A stretch of 14,573 nucleotides of DNA, taken from an uncultured Eubacteriales bacterium. Its GTDB lineage: Bacteria; Bacillota; Clostridia; Lachnospirales; Lachnospiraceae. The notes under the pieces are model-generated. The model was not told the origin of the DNA. It did not search any database and saw nothing but the letters and a program-made list of their open reading frames with translations. The translations under genes and the position numbers were made by a program. The number at the start of each line of letters is the position of its first letter. Position 1 is the stretch's first letter. The DNA lies in contig CASEDW010000149.1 in assembly GCA_949286775.1 (NCBI GenBank), positions 1-14,573 on the forward strand, read 5' to 3'. Shown here piece by piece: positions 13,855-14,573 of the stretch.

Positions 13855-14573
13855 ATGGCAAGCGAATTAAAAGAAGCATTGGAAATTCTGGAAAAGGAGA
13901 AAAATATAAGCAAAGAGGCTATACTTGAAGGTATCGAGCAGTCTCTTATGCAGGCTTGCAAAAATCACTTCGGAAAAGCTGACAATGTTGTTGTAGATAT
14001 CGATCATGACACATGCGAGTTCAGCGTATACGCGAACAAAGAAGTTGTGGAAAATGTAGAGGATCCTGTCCTTGAGATCAGCCTTTTGGACGCAAAAAAG
14101 ATAAAATCGTCATACGAGATCGGCGACATAGTAAGAGTTCCGATCGAGTCAAAATCATTTGGACGTATCGCTACGCAGAATGCTAAAAACGTTATCCTGC
14201 AGAAAATCCGTGAAGAAGAGAGAAAATCGCTGTACAACAGATATTTCGAAAGAGAGCACGACATGGTAAGCGGTATAGTGCAGAGAAATATCGGAAAAGG
14301 CGTAAATGTAAACCTTGGCAAGATAGACGCCATTTTATCAGATTCGGAGATGGTTCCGGGTGAAGTGTTAAAGCCTCATGACAGGATCAAGGTATATGTG
14401 CTTGAGGTAAAAGATACTCCGAGAGGACCGAGAATTCTCGTATCAAGAAGCCATCCTGATCTCGTAAAGAGATTATTTGAAGCTGAAGTTACGGAAATAG
14501 CTGAAGGAATCATCGAGATAAAGAGCATCGCCAGAGAAGCGGGATCGAGAACGAAGATAGCCGTTTACAGCAA
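13855..14573 (+). CDS. nusA: Transcription termination/antitermination factor NusA, N-terminal part (cut by the window edge)
   Basis: 239 codons are visible and the frame is open to the end. NusA binds RNA polymerase near the exit channel and promotes pausing and hairpin-dependent termination. Residues 1-130 are the polymerase-binding domain (ALEILEKEKNISKEAILEGI near the start; GDIVRVPIESKSFGRIATQN around 94-113). The S1 domain runs about 136-200 (MVSGIVQRNIGKGVNVNLG). RSHPDLVKRLFEAEV starts the first KH domain, which is incomplete here. GGGAGGA (13834-13840) is 14 bases from ATG 13855, an unusually long gap, but no closer in-frame start exists and the N-terminus fits the family. Confidence 0.97.
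   Translation, partial: MASELKEALEILEKEKNISKEAILEGIEQSLMQACKNHFGKADNVVVDIDHDTCEFSVYANKEVVENVEDPVLEISLLDAKKIKSSYEIGDIVRVPIESKSFGRIATQNAKNVILQKIREEERKSLYNRYFEREHDMVSGIVQRNIGKGVNVNLGKIDAILSDSEMVPGEVLKPHDRIKVYVLEVKDTPRGPRILVSRSHPDLVKRLFEAEVTEIAEGIIEIKSIAREAGSRTKIAVYS

Overview
The window looks like chromosomal core DNA of a low-to-moderate G+C Firmicute, most probably a Clostridia/Lachnospiraceae-type organism. The grounds are the gene order dnaG-sigA-trmK, a type-A-like RNase P RNA, the rpmG-secE-nusG-rplK-rplA cluster, strong AGGAGG-type Shine-Dalgarno (SD) sites, and MscL with a zinc-ribbon tail. No insertion sequence, prophage, CRISPR array or tRNA gene was seen.

Layout. Positions 1-2709 (minus strand) carry, in transcription order, mscL, a DUF362-family gene, and a chorismate mutase/shikimate dehydrogenase-like fusion gene. 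A divergent intergenic region (2710-2921) holds a clear mscL promoter. From 2922 everything reads on the plus strand: dnaG, sigA, trmK, maf and a Nif3-family gene form a tight macromolecular-synthesis operon. The RNase P RNA gene (about 7998-8379) follows with its own consensus promoter. Next are mtnA and, overlapping it by 4 bases, an unusual 451-aa acidic protein whose C-terminal half reads as an Hsp70/DnaK substrate-binding domain with no ATPase domain. After a terminator and six helically phased A-tracts, a near-perfect promoter drives rpmG-secE-nusG-rplK-rplA. rpmG is only 49 codons. Between nusG and rplK lies an RNA mimic of the 23S rRNA L1-binding site, the presumed operator for L1 autoregulation. 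rplJ-rplL do not follow rplA. Instead a promoter, then a perfect terminator hairpin, then rimP and nusA (cut by the window edge) come next.

How the genes fit together. Most of the window serves replication initiation (DnaG), transcription (SigA, NusG, NusA), RNA maturation and modification (RNase P, TrmK), ribosome assembly (L33, L11, L1, RimP), nucleotide-pool cleaning (Maf) and secretion (SecE). Several regulatory RNA elements can be read directly: the L1 operator, the promoter-terminator leader of rimP-nusA, and a U-tract leader before rpmG.

The two least ordinary proteins are the ATPase-less Hsp70 substrate-binding-domain protein (9490-10845) and the fusion enzyme at 43-1065. The fusion has a textbook chorismate mutase half, but its shikimate dehydrogenase half has lost the catalytic Asp and several substrate-contact residues.
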